In this document: positions 35,404 through 44,512 of the stretch, piece after piece | Position numbering within the stretch: position 1 is the first letter of the stretch | How the letters are laid out: every line of letters begins with the position of its first letter | Made by a program: the position numbers and the translations under genes | Assembly (NCBI GenBank): GCA_963729215.1 | Contig: CAVSND010000013.1 | Location: 124,001-188,000 of the forward strand | Length of the DNA: 64,000 bases | DNA from: CAVQJU01 sp963729215 | GTDB lineage: Bacteria > Acidobacteriota > Vicinamibacteria > Vicinamibacterales > CAVVIG01 | Direction: 5' to 3' | Notes under the pieces: generated by a model | Databases searched by the model: none | Seen by the model: the letters and a program-made list of their open reading frames with translations, nothing else | What the model was told of the DNA's origin: nothing

Positions 35404-36493
35404 TTAGCCCGGCACGACCAGCGTGTTGTTCACGAAGCACCAGTGGACGAATGTCTGCCCGTAGCGCCGGGTCACCGCTGACGGGACGTCCGCTTCGTTG
35501 ACCTTCTGAAACTCGAATGTGATCTCGCCGCCCGGCTTCACGGTGGCCAGCAGCGAGCCGTAGATGTTGGTCATCGCGACGGGCGGAGACGGCTTCGGCA
35601 GGTTGTAGCGCTGGGCCCCCGCGGTGCCCACAACCCACCCGGGGAGCACGCCGCCGTGCTCCCGCAGGTACTGCGAGTCGTAAACGTCAGCCATGAAGAA
35701 ATGCTGGTGACTGGCGAGCACGTACACGCGCTTGCGGCCGTTGTCCCTCGCGCGGAGCAGATCCGCGTACACGCGCCGGCCGGTCTCGGTGCTCCTGGGC
35801 GATTCGTTCATGCTGTGATCGAAGTTGTAGCCATCCGGGAGCGCCTTGTGCATCCCGACGATGATCGTGGGGATTGAAGGGTTGGCGACATCCAGCGCCA
35901 GCAGCCGTTCGAACCACGCGAGTTGCGCGTCGTTGAATTCGTCGTTCGAAGCGTTGTCGAGGTAGTAGAAGGCAATGCCGCGATCGATCCAGTGGAAGGT
36001 ACGTACGGACGACGGAATCCCCTGGGGTGTCCTTCAGCCGCTGAGCCCGCAGCGGCGGCGTGTCGAGCCACGGCGCGAATTTGACCAGGAACTCCTCGCG
36101 CGTCTTGGGATAGACCACTTCGTGGTTGCCGATGCCGACCAGAAACGGGATGGCGCCGAACGGAGCCATCTGGTTGTCAAGGAAGTCCTGCCACTCCATC
36201 GCGTGGTACTCGTCGATCGTCAGGGGCGTGTTGAGGTGTTCCGGCTGGTTCTGGATGTCTTCGTCAGTGCCGGAGGTCCTGCGCAGATCGCCGAGATGCC
36301 AGTAAAAGGCCGCGCGATTGGCGCGCGCGGTTTCCGCGATCGCCGGCATCACGATGTCGCCGCAATTGCGGGCGTCCCCCGATGCGACGAACTTCCACGA
36401 CTCGCCGGCCGGCGCATTCTGCCCGGCCTGGGCGAGCCAGCCGGATAGAAACAGCCCCGCCAGGACGAGCGGGTATCGTGCCCCGGGTTTCAT
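35404..36493 (-). CDS. Exported calcineurin-like metallophosphoesterase, frameshifted
   Basis: Start ATG 36493; signal peptide to ~24 then WKFVASGDARNCGDIVMPAI, AAFYWHLGDLRR, PFLVGIGNHEVVYPKTREEF: the D-x-H/GDxxR/GNHE series of metallophosphoesterases (first motif SGDARNCG rather than DxH). Near 36012 an extra base, or a 4-base CGTA duplication, breaks VVRT from FHWIDRGIAFYYLDNASNDE; the second half contains IPTIIVGMHKALP and YVLASHQHFFMADVY, the last two metal-site motifs. Corrected length ~362 residues. Coupled to the upstream membrane protein gene (ATGA). Confidence 0.85.
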
Positions 36494-37149
36494 GGGCGCA
36501 TATTGTATTCCGCCTCTGGCCTTACGCCCGTCAACTGTACTTTGGCTGCGAGCGCGGCGAGTTTCATGCCGACGATCCGCATCTGAAACGCGTTCGCCGG
36601 ATGAGCGTAGAACACGTCGAGGTCGCGGTCTCGAACGCCCAGCTGGCGCAAAACGTCATGCGCAGTGCGGGTCGGCTTCCCGAACCGCTGCTCGTATGCC
36701 TGAGCCATATCTTCTTCGTACCGCGCGAGCGCTGCTTCGTCATCGTTCCACGTCGCGGGTCGAGGGGCGGGGGGCGCGTGATGGCTCCGCTCGGCCACGA
36801 ACGCGAGGATTGTGGCGGACAACTGGGCCACCTCCTGCTTCACCTGTGTGTTTTGCGCGGCGACGATGTAATCGAACTGCCGTTCGTGCAACCACTCGTC
36901 GGCGGTATACCATCCGCCGGCGATCGACATGAGCATCACGAAGGCGGCCAGTCGACGCTGGCGATCGAAGACGGCATGCGAGGCGGCTATCCAGACGACC
37001 AGCTTGATCGTCAGCAGGGCGGCCGCCGCGCCGAACGACCAGCCCGCAACGTCGAGGGCCGGCGGAGTCATGCGTCCGCCAATCTCGCCGAAGGCAATCA
37101 GGACCACGACTGGCGGCCCCACGAACGGCCAGCTCACCGCCTGGCGCAT
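36490..37149 (-). CDS. Membrane protein of unknown function
   Basis: A 219-residue protein with three predicted hydrophobic segments in the first ~85 residues (PFVGPPVVVLIAFGEIG, FGAAAALLTIKLVVWIA, AAFVMLMSIAGGWYTAD), then a mostly helical soluble tail (QVKQEVAQLSATILAFVAER, DVLRQLGVRDRDLDVFYAHP). No family recognised. Its stop overlaps the metallophosphoesterase ATG by four bases, so the two are expressed together. Confidence 0.7.
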   Translation of the reverse strand: MRQAVSWPFVGPPVVVLIAFGEIGGRMTPPALDVAGWSFGAAAALLTIKLVVWIAASHAVFDRQRRLAAFVMLMSIAGGWYTADEWLHERQFDYIVAAQNTQVKQEVAQLSATILAFVAERSHHAPPAPRPATWNDDEAALARYEEDMAQAYEQRFGKPTRTAHDVLRQLGVRDRDLDVFYAHPANAFQMRIVGMKLAALAAKVQLTGVRPEAEYNMRP

Positions 37150-37245
37150 ACCGGAATTATCATCATATTTCGCGATCGAATACTTTCCTGATGCGGTCGC
37201 GATAGGATGCTCGTCATTCGACGTGTGTCCGTGGCCGGGAGAAGC

Positions 37246-37731
37246 ATGATGGCAGGGAGCCGGATCCCCGGGTTGATGTTGCGCGCGATCGGCGGCGTGG
37301 CCGCCCTGGTGGCGTTGTCAACGAATGTGTCAGCCACCCTCGGCCGCGACGCGTCGAGCGTTGATGCCGATCGCGTGCGGATGCAGGGCGCCCTCCTCCG
37401 GATCGCCCGCAGTGACGCTTATACCGTCCACGAACTGCGGTCCGCGTCGGGAACGACCGTGCGCGAGTACGTGTCGTCGAACGGGACCGTCTTCGCCGTC
37501 GCCTGGCAGGGGCCCTGGCTTCCCGATCTGCGGCAGATGCTCGGGCCGTATTTCGACGACTACCAGCGGGCCCTGCAGTCCAGCACAGGCAGGCGGCGAG
37601 CGCGCGGATCGCTCACGGTCGAGCTGCCCGATCTCACCGTGCAGATGACCGGCCATCCCAGGGCGTTCGCCGGGCGGGCCTACGTGCCGCGTCTCATGCC
37701 GCTGCGCGTGCAGGCCGAGACGATCCGGTAA
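37246..37731 (+). CDS. DUF2844-family exported protein
   Basis: Start ATG 37246 behind GGGAGAAGC. Signal peptide ends at SATLG, which matches the family's mature start LGRDASSVDADRVRMQG. The core HELRSASGTTVREYVSSNGT, VFAVAWQGPWLPDLRQMLG, YFDDYQ is the DUF2844 signature. It precedes a DUF3443 gene by 19 bases; this pair is conserved in proteobacteria as well, with unknown role. Confidence 0.88.
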   Translation: MMAGSRIPGLMLRAIGGVAALVALSTNVSATLGRDASSVDADRVRMQGALLRIARSDAYTVHELRSASGTTVREYVSSNGTVFAVAWQGPWLPDLRQMLGPYFDDYQRALQSSTGRRRARGSLTVELPDLTVQMTGHPRAFAGRAYVPRLMPLRVQAETIR

Positions 37732-37750
37732 TCAGAGACCAGGAGTGACG

Positions 37751-38930
37751 GTGCATCGAGTGCTGCTGTTTGTCTTGCTCGTGGCCCAGGAGATCACGCC
37801 GCAGTGCGGCGGCGCGCCGGCATCCACTCCGGCGCCCGCGAGCAATGTGCAGGCGATCGTCGTGAACGCCGGGCCCGCCAACAACTATTTCAACGGCGCC
37901 TTCACGAGCGTCACGATCTGCGTGCCCGGCCAGACGACGGGCTGCCAGACGATCGACGGAGTTCTGGTCGACACGGGCTCGAGCGGCCTGCGCGTGCTCT
38001 CCAGCGCGCTGACGCTTTCGCTTCCTCAACAGGCTGGCTCCAATGGCGGGCCGATTGTCGAATGCGCACAGTTCCTGGACGGGTTCACGTGGGGCCCCGT
38101 TCAGACGGCCGACGTCAAGCTCGCGGGCGAGCAGGCGAGCAGAGTGCCGATTCAGGTCATCGACGAGCGCACATTCCCGAACATCCCGACGTCGTGTTCC
38201 AGCTCGGGCACGGCCGAAGACACGCTCGACGCGCTCGGCGCCAACGCGATCCTGGGCGTCGGCCTGTTCAAGCAGGATTGCGGCCTCGCCTGTGCGTTCG
38301 TCGGGTCCTCAAACCCCGGCTTCTATTTCTCCTGCCCGGCGTCCGGCTGCCAGCCGGCGGCGGTCCCCCTCGTCAGCCAGGTCCAGAATCCAGTTGCGTT
38401 CTTCCCCACCGACAACAACGGCGTCGTGATTCAACTGCCGTCCGTTCCGGCTGGAGGAGCGGTCTCGGTCACGGGCTCTCTGATTTACGGCATCGGTACG
38501 CAGTCCAACAACGCCCTTGGGTCGGCCAAGGTACTCACGGTCGACGCCATCGGCAATATCACGACCGTTTTTGGCAGCCGGTCTGTACCCAGCCAGTTTC
38601 ATCGACTCGGGATCCAACGGCATCTACTTCCTCGATTCGGCCTCAACGGGTCTCCCGCTGTGTCCGGACAGCTCGGACTTCTACTGTCCGGCCTCGACGC
38701 AATCTCTGTCCACGACAAACATCGGCACGAACGGCGTGTCCGTCCCGGCGTTGTTCAACGTGGGCAACGCGGACACGCTCAATTCCCGCTTTTTCGCGTT
38801 CAGTGAGATCTCGGGACCGAACGCCGATGGTTTCGATTTCGGGCTCGGGTTCTTCTTCGGCCGGGGCGTGTTCACGGCCATCGAGGGGCAGGCCACCGCG
38901 GGTGGCGCCGGGCCATACTTCGCGTACTGA
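37751..38930 (+). CDS. DUF3443 family aspartic-protease-like protein, one-base frameshift
   Basis: Start GTG 37751 is preferred: AGGAG at 37741-37745 is five bases upstream, whereas the earlier GTG overlaps it. Signal peptide, then NNYFNGAFTSVTICVPGQ and the first Asp motif GVLVDTGSSGLRVLSS; DALGANAILGVGLFKQDCG follows. Near 38578 one extra base splits the frame, after which the second Asp motif (ASFIDSGSNGIYFLD) and the C-terminus FDFGLGFFFGRGVFTAIEGQ continue to TGA 38930. Two DTG/DSG-like motifs give a pepsin-like bilobal arrangement, but activity has not been shown for the family as far as I know. Corrected length ~392. Confidence 0.87.
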
Positions 38931-38985
38931 TGTCGCGTCCGCCTTCAGGCGGACGTCGACGGCCGGCTGAAGCCGGCCGCTACGG
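38931..38985. repeat. Twin-dyad repeat, copy 4
   Basis: TGTCGCGTCCGCCTTCAGGC, GGACGTCGACGGCCGGCTGA, AGCCGGCCGCTACGGC. Same two hairpins as copies 1 and 3 but in the opposite order. It starts directly after the DUF3443 stop and encodes the last ~13 residues and the stop of the convergent ABC exporter. Confidence 0.88.
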
Positions 38986-40762
38986 CGAGCGGAGGCGGGC
39001 CGCCGGCCGCGAGCTCGAGGCCGCGCCGTTCGCCGATCTGCTGCCGCCACATCGCGTAGTACAGCCCCTTCTGCTCGACCAGCTCCGAATGCCGGCCCGT
39101 CTCCACGATTCGTCCGCGCTCGAGGACGTGAATCCGATCCGCGTGCAGAATCGTCGACAGCCTGTGGGCAATCAGGACCGTCATCGCGTCGCCGCCGGAG
39201 GCCACCGCGCGGATCGTGTCGACGATGCCCTCCTCCGTGAGTGAATCGAGCGACGACGTGGCTTCGTCGAAGACCAGGAGATGGGGCCGGCGGAGCAGGG
39301 CCCGCGCGATGGAGAGCCGCTGCTTCTCCCCTCCGGACACCTTGACGCCGCCTTCGCCGATGACCGTGTCGAGCCCGCGTTCCGCACGCGCGAGCAGGCT
39401 GTCGCAGGCCGCCTTCCGCAGGACGTCGAGACACTCGGCATCCGACGCGGAGGGGTTCACGAACAGCAGGTTTTCGCGGATCGTCCCAGAGAAGAGCTGC
39501 GTATCCTGCGTGACGAATCCGATCTGGGCGCGCAGATCATCGAGGTCGATTTCGTGGCCGGCCGTCCCGTTGTACAGGATGCGTCCGGACTGGGGCTGAT
39601 ACAGGCCCACCAGGAGCTTCACCAGCGTGGTCTTCCCGGCGCCTGACGGGCCGACAAACGCGACCGTCTCGCCTCTCGTCAGGCCGAATGAAATGTCGCT
39701 CACCGCGGGAGACGAGGCGGACTGGTGCTGGAACGTCACGTGTTCGAACGCCAGCGTTCCGAGATCGCGAATGCGGACGGGATGCTGCGGCCTCGGCTCC
39801 TCGGGAATCCGCAGGATGTCCTCGTAGACGTTCAGCGAGGCTTCCGTTTCCCTGTAGATGTTGATGATGTTCCCCAGTTCCTGGAGCGGCCCGAAAATGA
39901 AGAACGAGTAGATGAACAGCGAGAAGAACTGTCCGACCGTGATGGCGCGGGTGTAAATGAGGTAGAGCATCAGGAACATGATCGTGGTCCGGAGTAAATT
40001 GACCGCGGTGCCCTGGATGAAGCTGAGGCTCCTTAAGTAGCGGACTTTCTTCAACTCGAGCCGGAGGATCTTCTCGGTCGTTCCGTTCAGCCGATCGACT
40101 TCCTGCTGCTGGAGCCCGAGGCTCTTGACCAGCTCGATATTCCGCAGCGATTCAGTCGTCGAACCGGCGAGCGCCGTTGTTTCCGCAACGATCACCTTCT
40201 GGATCTGCTTGATGCGGCGGCTGAGCACCGAGCTGAGCAGCCCCAGGATCGGCACCGTCAGGAAGTAGACGGGCGCGATCACCCAGTGCACGCTGAACGC
40301 GTAGACCATGACGAAGAGGATGCCGACCAGGGAGGTGAACAGGACGTTGATGGCCGTGGAGATGAGCTTCTCGACGTCGGACCGTACCTTCTGAAGCCGG
40401 CCGAGCGTTTCGCCGCTGCGCTGGTCCTCGAAGACGGAGTAGGGAAGTTTGAGCGAGTGCCGGATGCCGTCGGAATAGAGCTGGGCGCCGATGCGCTGCG
40501 TGATCACGTTGATGTAGTAGTCCTGAAAGTTCTTCGCGACCCGCGAGACGAACGCCACGCCCACGGCGGCGCCGAGCAGCAGGCTCACGCCCCGGAAGAA
40601 CTGGCCGGTCGTGTACTCCTGGAAGCGCGTCGCGTATTCGTCGATGACATGCCTGAGGATCAGCGGATCGAGCAGCGAGAAGATCTGGTTGATGGCCGCC
40701 AGCACGAGTGCCAGCGCCACGAGGCCAGCGTAGTTGCGGAGGTATGCGTAGAGCACCTTCAT
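38945..40762 (-). CDS. ABC exporter half-transporter, homodimer type
   Basis: A 605-residue protein from ATG 40762. Six-helix membrane domain (~1-310), then NBD with Walker A GPSGAGKTT, Q-loop FVTQDTQLFSG, signature KVSGGEKQRLSIARAL, Walker B LLVFDEATSSLDS with Glu, H-loop LIAHRLSTI. All catalytic residues are normal, so it can act as a homodimer. The tail after RGLELAAGG (AVAAGFSRPSTSA) is the translated repeat at 38931-38985. Substrate unknown. Divergent from the RNB ribonuclease gene. Confidence 0.9.
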   Translation of the reverse strand: MKVLYAYLRNYAGLVALALVLAAINQIFSLLDPLILRHVIDEYATRFQEYTTGQFFRGVSLLLGAAVGVAFVSRVAKNFQDYYINVITQRIGAQLYSDGIRHSLKLPYSVFEDQRSGETLGRLQKVRSDVEKLISTAINVLFTSLVGILFVMVYAFSVHWVIAPVYFLTVPILGLLSSVLSRRIKQIQKVIVAETTALAGSTTESLRNIELVKSLGLQQQEVDRLNGTTEKILRLELKKVRYLRSLSFIQGTAVNLLRTTIMFLMLYLIYTRAITVGQFFSLFIYSFFIFGPLQELGNIINIYRETEASLNVYEDILRIPEEPRPQHPVRIRDLGTLAFEHVTFQHQSASSPAVSDISFGLTRGETVAFVGPSGAGKTTLVKLLVGLYQPQSGRILYNGTAGHEIDLDDLRAQIGFVTQDTQLFSGTIRENLLFVNPSASDAECLDVLRKAACDSLLARAERGLDTVIGEGGVKVSGGEKQRLSIARALLRRPHLLVFDEATSSLDSLTEEGIVDTIRAVASGGDAMTVLIAHRLSTILHADRIHVLERGRIVETGRHSELVEQKGLYYAMWRQQIGERRGLELAAGGPPPLAVAAGFSRPSTSA

Positions 40763-40852
40763 GCTGTCGATTTTACGTGACTGAGGACGACGAAAGCAGG
40801 AATGGGCTCCGGGCGCGACGAACCGCGACGAAACCGTGATAAGAAGAGAAGC

Positions 40853-42328
40853 GTGCACACACCACAAGCGCATTTCGATCTTCAGGCCGCCGCCGCCGCG
40901 ACGATGCACGCTCATGGCTTCGAGCCCGAATTCGGCCCAGAGGCGCTGGCGCAATTGGCCGCCCTCGCCGCGCATCCACCGTCGGTCCAGCCCGGCGCCG
41001 GCATTCGCGACCTGCGCGGGCTGCCGTGGTCGTCGATAGACAACGACACATCGCGGGATCTCGACCAGCTCGAGGTGGCCGAGCTGCTCCCGGACAAGGC
41101 CACGAAGGTCCAGGTGGCCATCGCCGACGTGGATGCGTTCGTGCCGAAACACTCGGCCATCGACGAGCACGCGGCCAACGCGACGACGACGATCTATACG
41201 GGCGTCCGGAACTTTCCGATGCTGCCCGAGGCACTATCGACCCACGCGACGTCATTGCTCGAACAGCAGGACAACCTCAGCGTCGTCATCGAATTCGTGG
41301 TATCGCCGGATGGCGTCGTGCGGTCGAGCGACATCTATCGCGCCGTCGTCCGCAACACGGCGCAGCTCACGTACGACGGCGTGGGCGCCTGGCTCGAGGG
41401 ATCGGGGGGCGCGCCGGCCAAAGTGGCCGCGTCATCGGTCATCCAGGCCCAACTGAGGCTCCAGGATGCGTGCGCGCAGGCGCTCCGCGGGGCGCGCTAC
41501 CGGCACGGCGCGTTGAATATCGAGACGATCGAGACACGCCCGGTCGTCCTGCAAGGCGAGGTGGTCGACGTCGTCAGGCAGGAAAAGAACCGCGCGACCG
41601 AGCTCATCGAGGATTTCATGATTGCCGCGAACGAAGTCGTGGCCCGCATGCTCGAGGCGCGGCGCGTGTCTTCGATCCGGCGCGTCGTGAAATCGCCGCA
41701 GCGGTGGGATCGGATCGTCGCGCTCGCAGATGGCCTCGGTGGTCATCTGCCGGCGGCACCGGATTCGAAGGCGCTCAACGAATTCCTGATCGCGCGCCGG
41801 GCCGCCGATCCCGATCGCTTCGCGGACCTGTCGCTGGCCGTCATCAAGCTGATGGGGCCTGGCGAGTACGTGCTCGAGCGGCCGGGAGATCCCAGCCTGG
41901 GACACTTCGGTCTCGCCGTGGAAGACTACACGCATTCCACCGCCCCCAACCGGCGCTTTACGGATCTCGTGACGCAGCGGCTGATCAAGGCCGTCCTCGC
42001 CGGCCTGCCGTCGCCCTACACGGACGAGGCGCTGGCGGCCATCGCCGGCAACTGCACGCTCAAGGAAAATGCTTCCCGGAAAGTCGAACGCGAGATGTCG
42101 AAGCGAATCGCGGCCGTCGCGATGAGCGGGAGGATTGGCGAGGTCTTCGACGCGGTCGTCACCGGCGTCACGCCCCGCGGAACGTTCGTCCGGGTACTCA
42201 GGCCTCGCGTCGAGGGACTCCTGGCCCGCGGCGGCCAGGGCGTAGACGTCGGCGACAAGCTGCGCGTGGCGCTCGTCAGCACCGACGTCCGGCAGGGCTA
42301 CATCGACTTCGCGCGAACGGCGGCGTGA
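40853..42328 (+). CDS. RNB-domain ribonuclease (RNase II/R superfamily)
   Basis: GTG 40853 follows AAGAGAAG and begins VHTPQAHFDLQAAA; an ATG at 40802 in the same frame would add 17 residues. About 491 residues: RNB catalytic domain with WSSIDNDTSRDLDQLEVAEL and VEDYTHSTAPNRRFTDLVTQ, and a C-terminal S1-like domain (GRIGEVFDAVVTGVTPRGTF). It lacks the N-terminal cold-shock domains of classical RNase R. In the Asp cluster the fourth acidic position (DD in RNase II) is Gln (DLDQ). Role: 3'-5' RNA degradation. Confidence 0.88.
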   Translation: MHTPQAHFDLQAAAAATMHAHGFEPEFGPEALAQLAALAAHPPSVQPGAGIRDLRGLPWSSIDNDTSRDLDQLEVAELLPDKATKVQVAIADVDAFVPKHSAIDEHAANATTTIYTGVRNFPMLPEALSTHATSLLEQQDNLSVVIEFVVSPDGVVRSSDIYRAVVRNTAQLTYDGVGAWLEGSGGAPAKVAASSVIQAQLRLQDACAQALRGARYRHGALNIETIETRPVVLQGEVVDVVRQEKNRATELIEDFMIAANEVVARMLEARRVSSIRRVVKSPQRWDRIVALADGLGGHLPAAPDSKALNEFLIARRAADPDRFADLSLAVIKLMGPGEYVLERPGDPSLGHFGLAVEDYTHSTAPNRRFTDLVTQRLIKAVLAGLPSPYTDEALAAIAGNCTLKENASRKVEREMSKRIAAVAMSGRIGEVFDAVVTGVTPRGTFVRVLRPRVEGLLARGGQGVDVGDKLRVALVSTDVRQGYIDFARTAA

Positions 42329-42335
42329 TGCCGGG

Positions 42336-43232
42336 TCAGCGCCTGGAGAAGAAGATGTCCAGCGCGGAGCGCATGGCGCCAAAGGCCGTCATGCACGCGA
42401 AGAGGCCAGCCGTCTTCGCGTAAACAATCGGCCGAGCGCGTTCATCCGTGCGCCACGTCCAGGCGCACGCCGACTTTGTCACTCCCCACCAGATCGGTCC
42501 ACGTGCGATCGTCGCCGCGAGGGCGATGGACGGCGTGAGCGCGCGCGTCGCGTGCCACCACCCCGGCGGAACGTAGAACATCTCGCCGGGTTCCATGAAG
42601 AAGCGGACCGGACGGGCGTCGCGGAATTTCGGAAAGCGGTCGAGGTCGACTCCGTCTCTGACCGCCAACTGCGAGAATGACGAGACGGGTTTGCCCGGTA
42701 CAAGGCACGGCGCCTGATCCGGAGAGTAGAGCACCGATTCCTGGCGCCCGTGGATCTGTACGATGAAGGTTTCGGCCTGCAGCTGGTGGCAGCGGATCTG
42801 TCCCTCGCTGCCCGCGCCGCCCATGCTGATCTCGAGCCCGGCAGCGTTGTTCGTCAGCAGGTGTTCGGGCACGAACGGCTTCAGCAAGCGGCTCTCGAGC
42901 CAGTTTGGAGACCAGTAGCTGGGACGGGGATTGATGTCGTCGAGCAGCGCCGGAAATTCTCGCGGGATCGACATGGAGGCATACCGTCCGGGGCGATCGA
43001 ACCGCGAGGCCTTCATGTCGTCCATGAACGCGCGGAGCGGCTGCGTCTCGCCCTCGACGTTCATGCAGACCGCCCCGAATCGCTCTGTGAAAAACGCGGG
43101 CGTCCATTTGGCCAGCGCCGGCCAATTGGTCGCGGCGTCGGTGATGACGACCGGCCGGTTGCCGCGAACGTGGTCCTGAATGAACTCCCTGTACGTCAGC
43201 CCGGAGCGCCGCTTGATGCGGTACGCGGACAT
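42336..43232 (-). CDS. Cupin-like (JmjC-type, Cupin_8) protein
   Basis: From ATG 43232 ~298 residues; frame is open to 43331. Features: YREFIQDHVRGNRPVVITDA entry, ALLDDINPRPSYWSPNWLES, IRCHQLQAETFIVQIHGRQE, then VRFFMEPGEMFYVPPGWWHA. The family's HxD iron motif reads HQL, so the Asp ligand is absent though both His are present (CHQ and WWHA). It could be a non-canonical 2-oxoglutarate oxygenase or an inactive relative. Divergent from a LysR-type regulator, which probably controls it. Confidence 0.75.
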   Translation of the reverse strand: MSAYRIKRRSGLTYREFIQDHVRGNRPVVITDAATNWPALAKWTPAFFTERFGAVCMNVEGETQPLRAFMDDMKASRFDRPGRYASMSIPREFPALLDDINPRPSYWSPNWLESRLLKPFVPEHLLTNNAAGLEISMGGAGSEGQIRCHQLQAETFIVQIHGRQESVLYSPDQAPCLVPGKPVSSFSQLAVRDGVDLDRFPKFRDARPVRFFMEPGEMFYVPPGWWHATRALTPSIALAATIARGPIWWGVTKSACAWTWRTDERARPIVYAKTAGLFACMTAFGAMRSALDIFFSRR

Positions 43233-43372
43233 GGGTGTGCCGGCCGCTCGTTCGAAATCGGACCAGACGCTGGCGTGGTTCCGGCCGCCGCTTCCGATCG
43301 CCGGACCGTGCACTGTTGTCGCCGGGCGCACTGCTGCAGATTCCTCCGGCCGTCCTTACGCAATCCCTCGGC

Positions 43373-43387
43373 CGTGCCACGGGCACG
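43373..43387. promoter_or_regulatory. Perfect dyad CGTGCC-ACG-GGCACG, possible LysR site
   Basis: A 15-base palindrome in the divergent spacer (43233-43479) between the cupin and LysR genes. LysR regulators usually bind a dyad upstream of their own and the divergent gene, and this is the best candidate in the spacer. It does not show the typical T-N11-A core. Confidence 0.4.
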
Positions 43388-43479
43388 CAAACATGGAAAA
43401 CACGCGGGAAGGACCGTCGGCAGGGAGACATTTGTTCCGAGTCTGTCCGCGATGCGCAAACGGATGTAGACTGCGCCAG

Positions 43480-44415
43480 ATGGAGTTGCGTCACCTCCGG
43501 GCGTTCGCGACCATTGCCGAGTTGCACAGCTTTTCAAAAGCCGCGAGGCAGCTGCACGTCGCGCAGCCTCCGCTCAGCCGGCAGATCAGCCAGCTCGAGC
43601 GCGAGCTTGGCGTGAAACTGTTCGTGCGCGCGGCCAGCGGCGTGGAGTTGACCCGGGAAGGCACGCTGCTCCTCGACCAGGCGCGGACGGTGCTGGCCGA
43701 CACCGCCGGGTTTCTTCAGCTCGCCTCCAGGGCGAAAGCAGGTCTCGCGAGCCCGCTGCGCGTCGCGATGGCGCCGGGCCTGTGTGAAGCCGTCAGCCGG
43801 ATCCGGACCCACATCATCGGACGCCTGCCGAGCCTGACGATCGAAGGCGTGGACATGCCATCGTCGGCGCAGCACGACGCGCTGCGCCGCCGCGCGATGG
43901 ACATCGGCTTGCTGCGCCACGTGGCCGACGACCCCGACATCCAGTCCGAACCGCTGTTTGCCGAGCGTTTCGTCGTGATGGTCAGCGACAACAATCCGCT
44001 CGCCCGTTACAAGTCGCTTCACCTGACGCAACTCGTCAACGAGCGCCTGCTGCTGCAGGACCGGGACTGGGCGTCGCTTGCTCAGGAAAAGATCCTGTCG
44101 CTGTGCGCCGCCGCCGGCGTGACGCCGCGGATGGCGACGCTCGAGGCGACTCCCGGCAATCAGGCGGCGATGCTGGCCGTCGCCTCGGGCGAGGCGATCT
44201 GCCTGGCGCTTCGCGGCGCGAACAGCCGCAGCTATCAACCCCTGCGCGGCGTCGCGGTGGTGCCGCTCGACGAGCCCCACGCGGACTTCGAAGTTCAGAT
44301 CGCGTGGCGCAGGGGAGAGACCTCGGCGATGGTCTGCGAGTTCCTCACGTCGGCGCGCGAGTTGTTCCCGCCCAAGGCCGTCGAGGCCAGGCAGCGCGCC
44401 GCCGCTCGATCGTAG
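43480..44415 (+). CDS. LysR-family transcriptional regulator
   Basis: A 311-residue regulator; ATG 43480 starts the winged helix MELRHLRAFATIAELHSFSK, AARQLHVAQPPLSRQISQLE, RELGVKLFVR, followed by the two-lobed effector domain (LRVAMAPGLCEAVSRIRTHI, PLFAERFVVMVSDNNPLARY, NQAAMLAVASGEAICLALRG). The 100 codons open upstream of the ATG are not conserved-looking. Divergent from the cupin gene. The inducer is unknown. Confidence 0.92.
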   Translation: MELRHLRAFATIAELHSFSKAARQLHVAQPPLSRQISQLERELGVKLFVRAASGVELTREGTLLLDQARTVLADTAGFLQLASRAKAGLASPLRVAMAPGLCEAVSRIRTHIIGRLPSLTIEGVDMPSSAQHDALRRRAMDIGLLRHVADDPDIQSEPLFAERFVVMVSDNNPLARYKSLHLTQLVNERLLLQDRDWASLAQEKILSLCAAAGVTPRMATLEATPGNQAAMLAVASGEAICLALRGANSRSYQPLRGVAVVPLDEPHADFEVQIAWRRGETSAMVCEFLTSARELFPPKAVEARQRAAARS

Positions 44416-44427
44416 CTTCGGATCGAT

Positions 44428-44482
44428 CGTAGTGCAGGCCTTCAGGCCTGCCGCTGAGGCGAGGCTGAAGCCCCGCACCACG
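44428..44482. repeat. Twin-dyad repeat, GCAGGCC variant
   Basis: CGTAGTGCAGGCCTTCAGGC, CTGCCGCTGAGGCGAGGCTG, AAGCCCCGCACCACG. First hairpin GCAGGCCTTCAGGCCTGC is perfect (44433-44450), the second GCGAGGCTGAAGCCCCGC is imperfect. Outer arms are CGTAGTG/CACCACG rather than CGTAGCG/CGCTACG. Between convergent LysR and membrane-protein genes. Confidence 0.75.
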
Positions 44483-44512
44483 CCGAACCTGGGTCTCCGC
44501 CGATGTTTCGCC

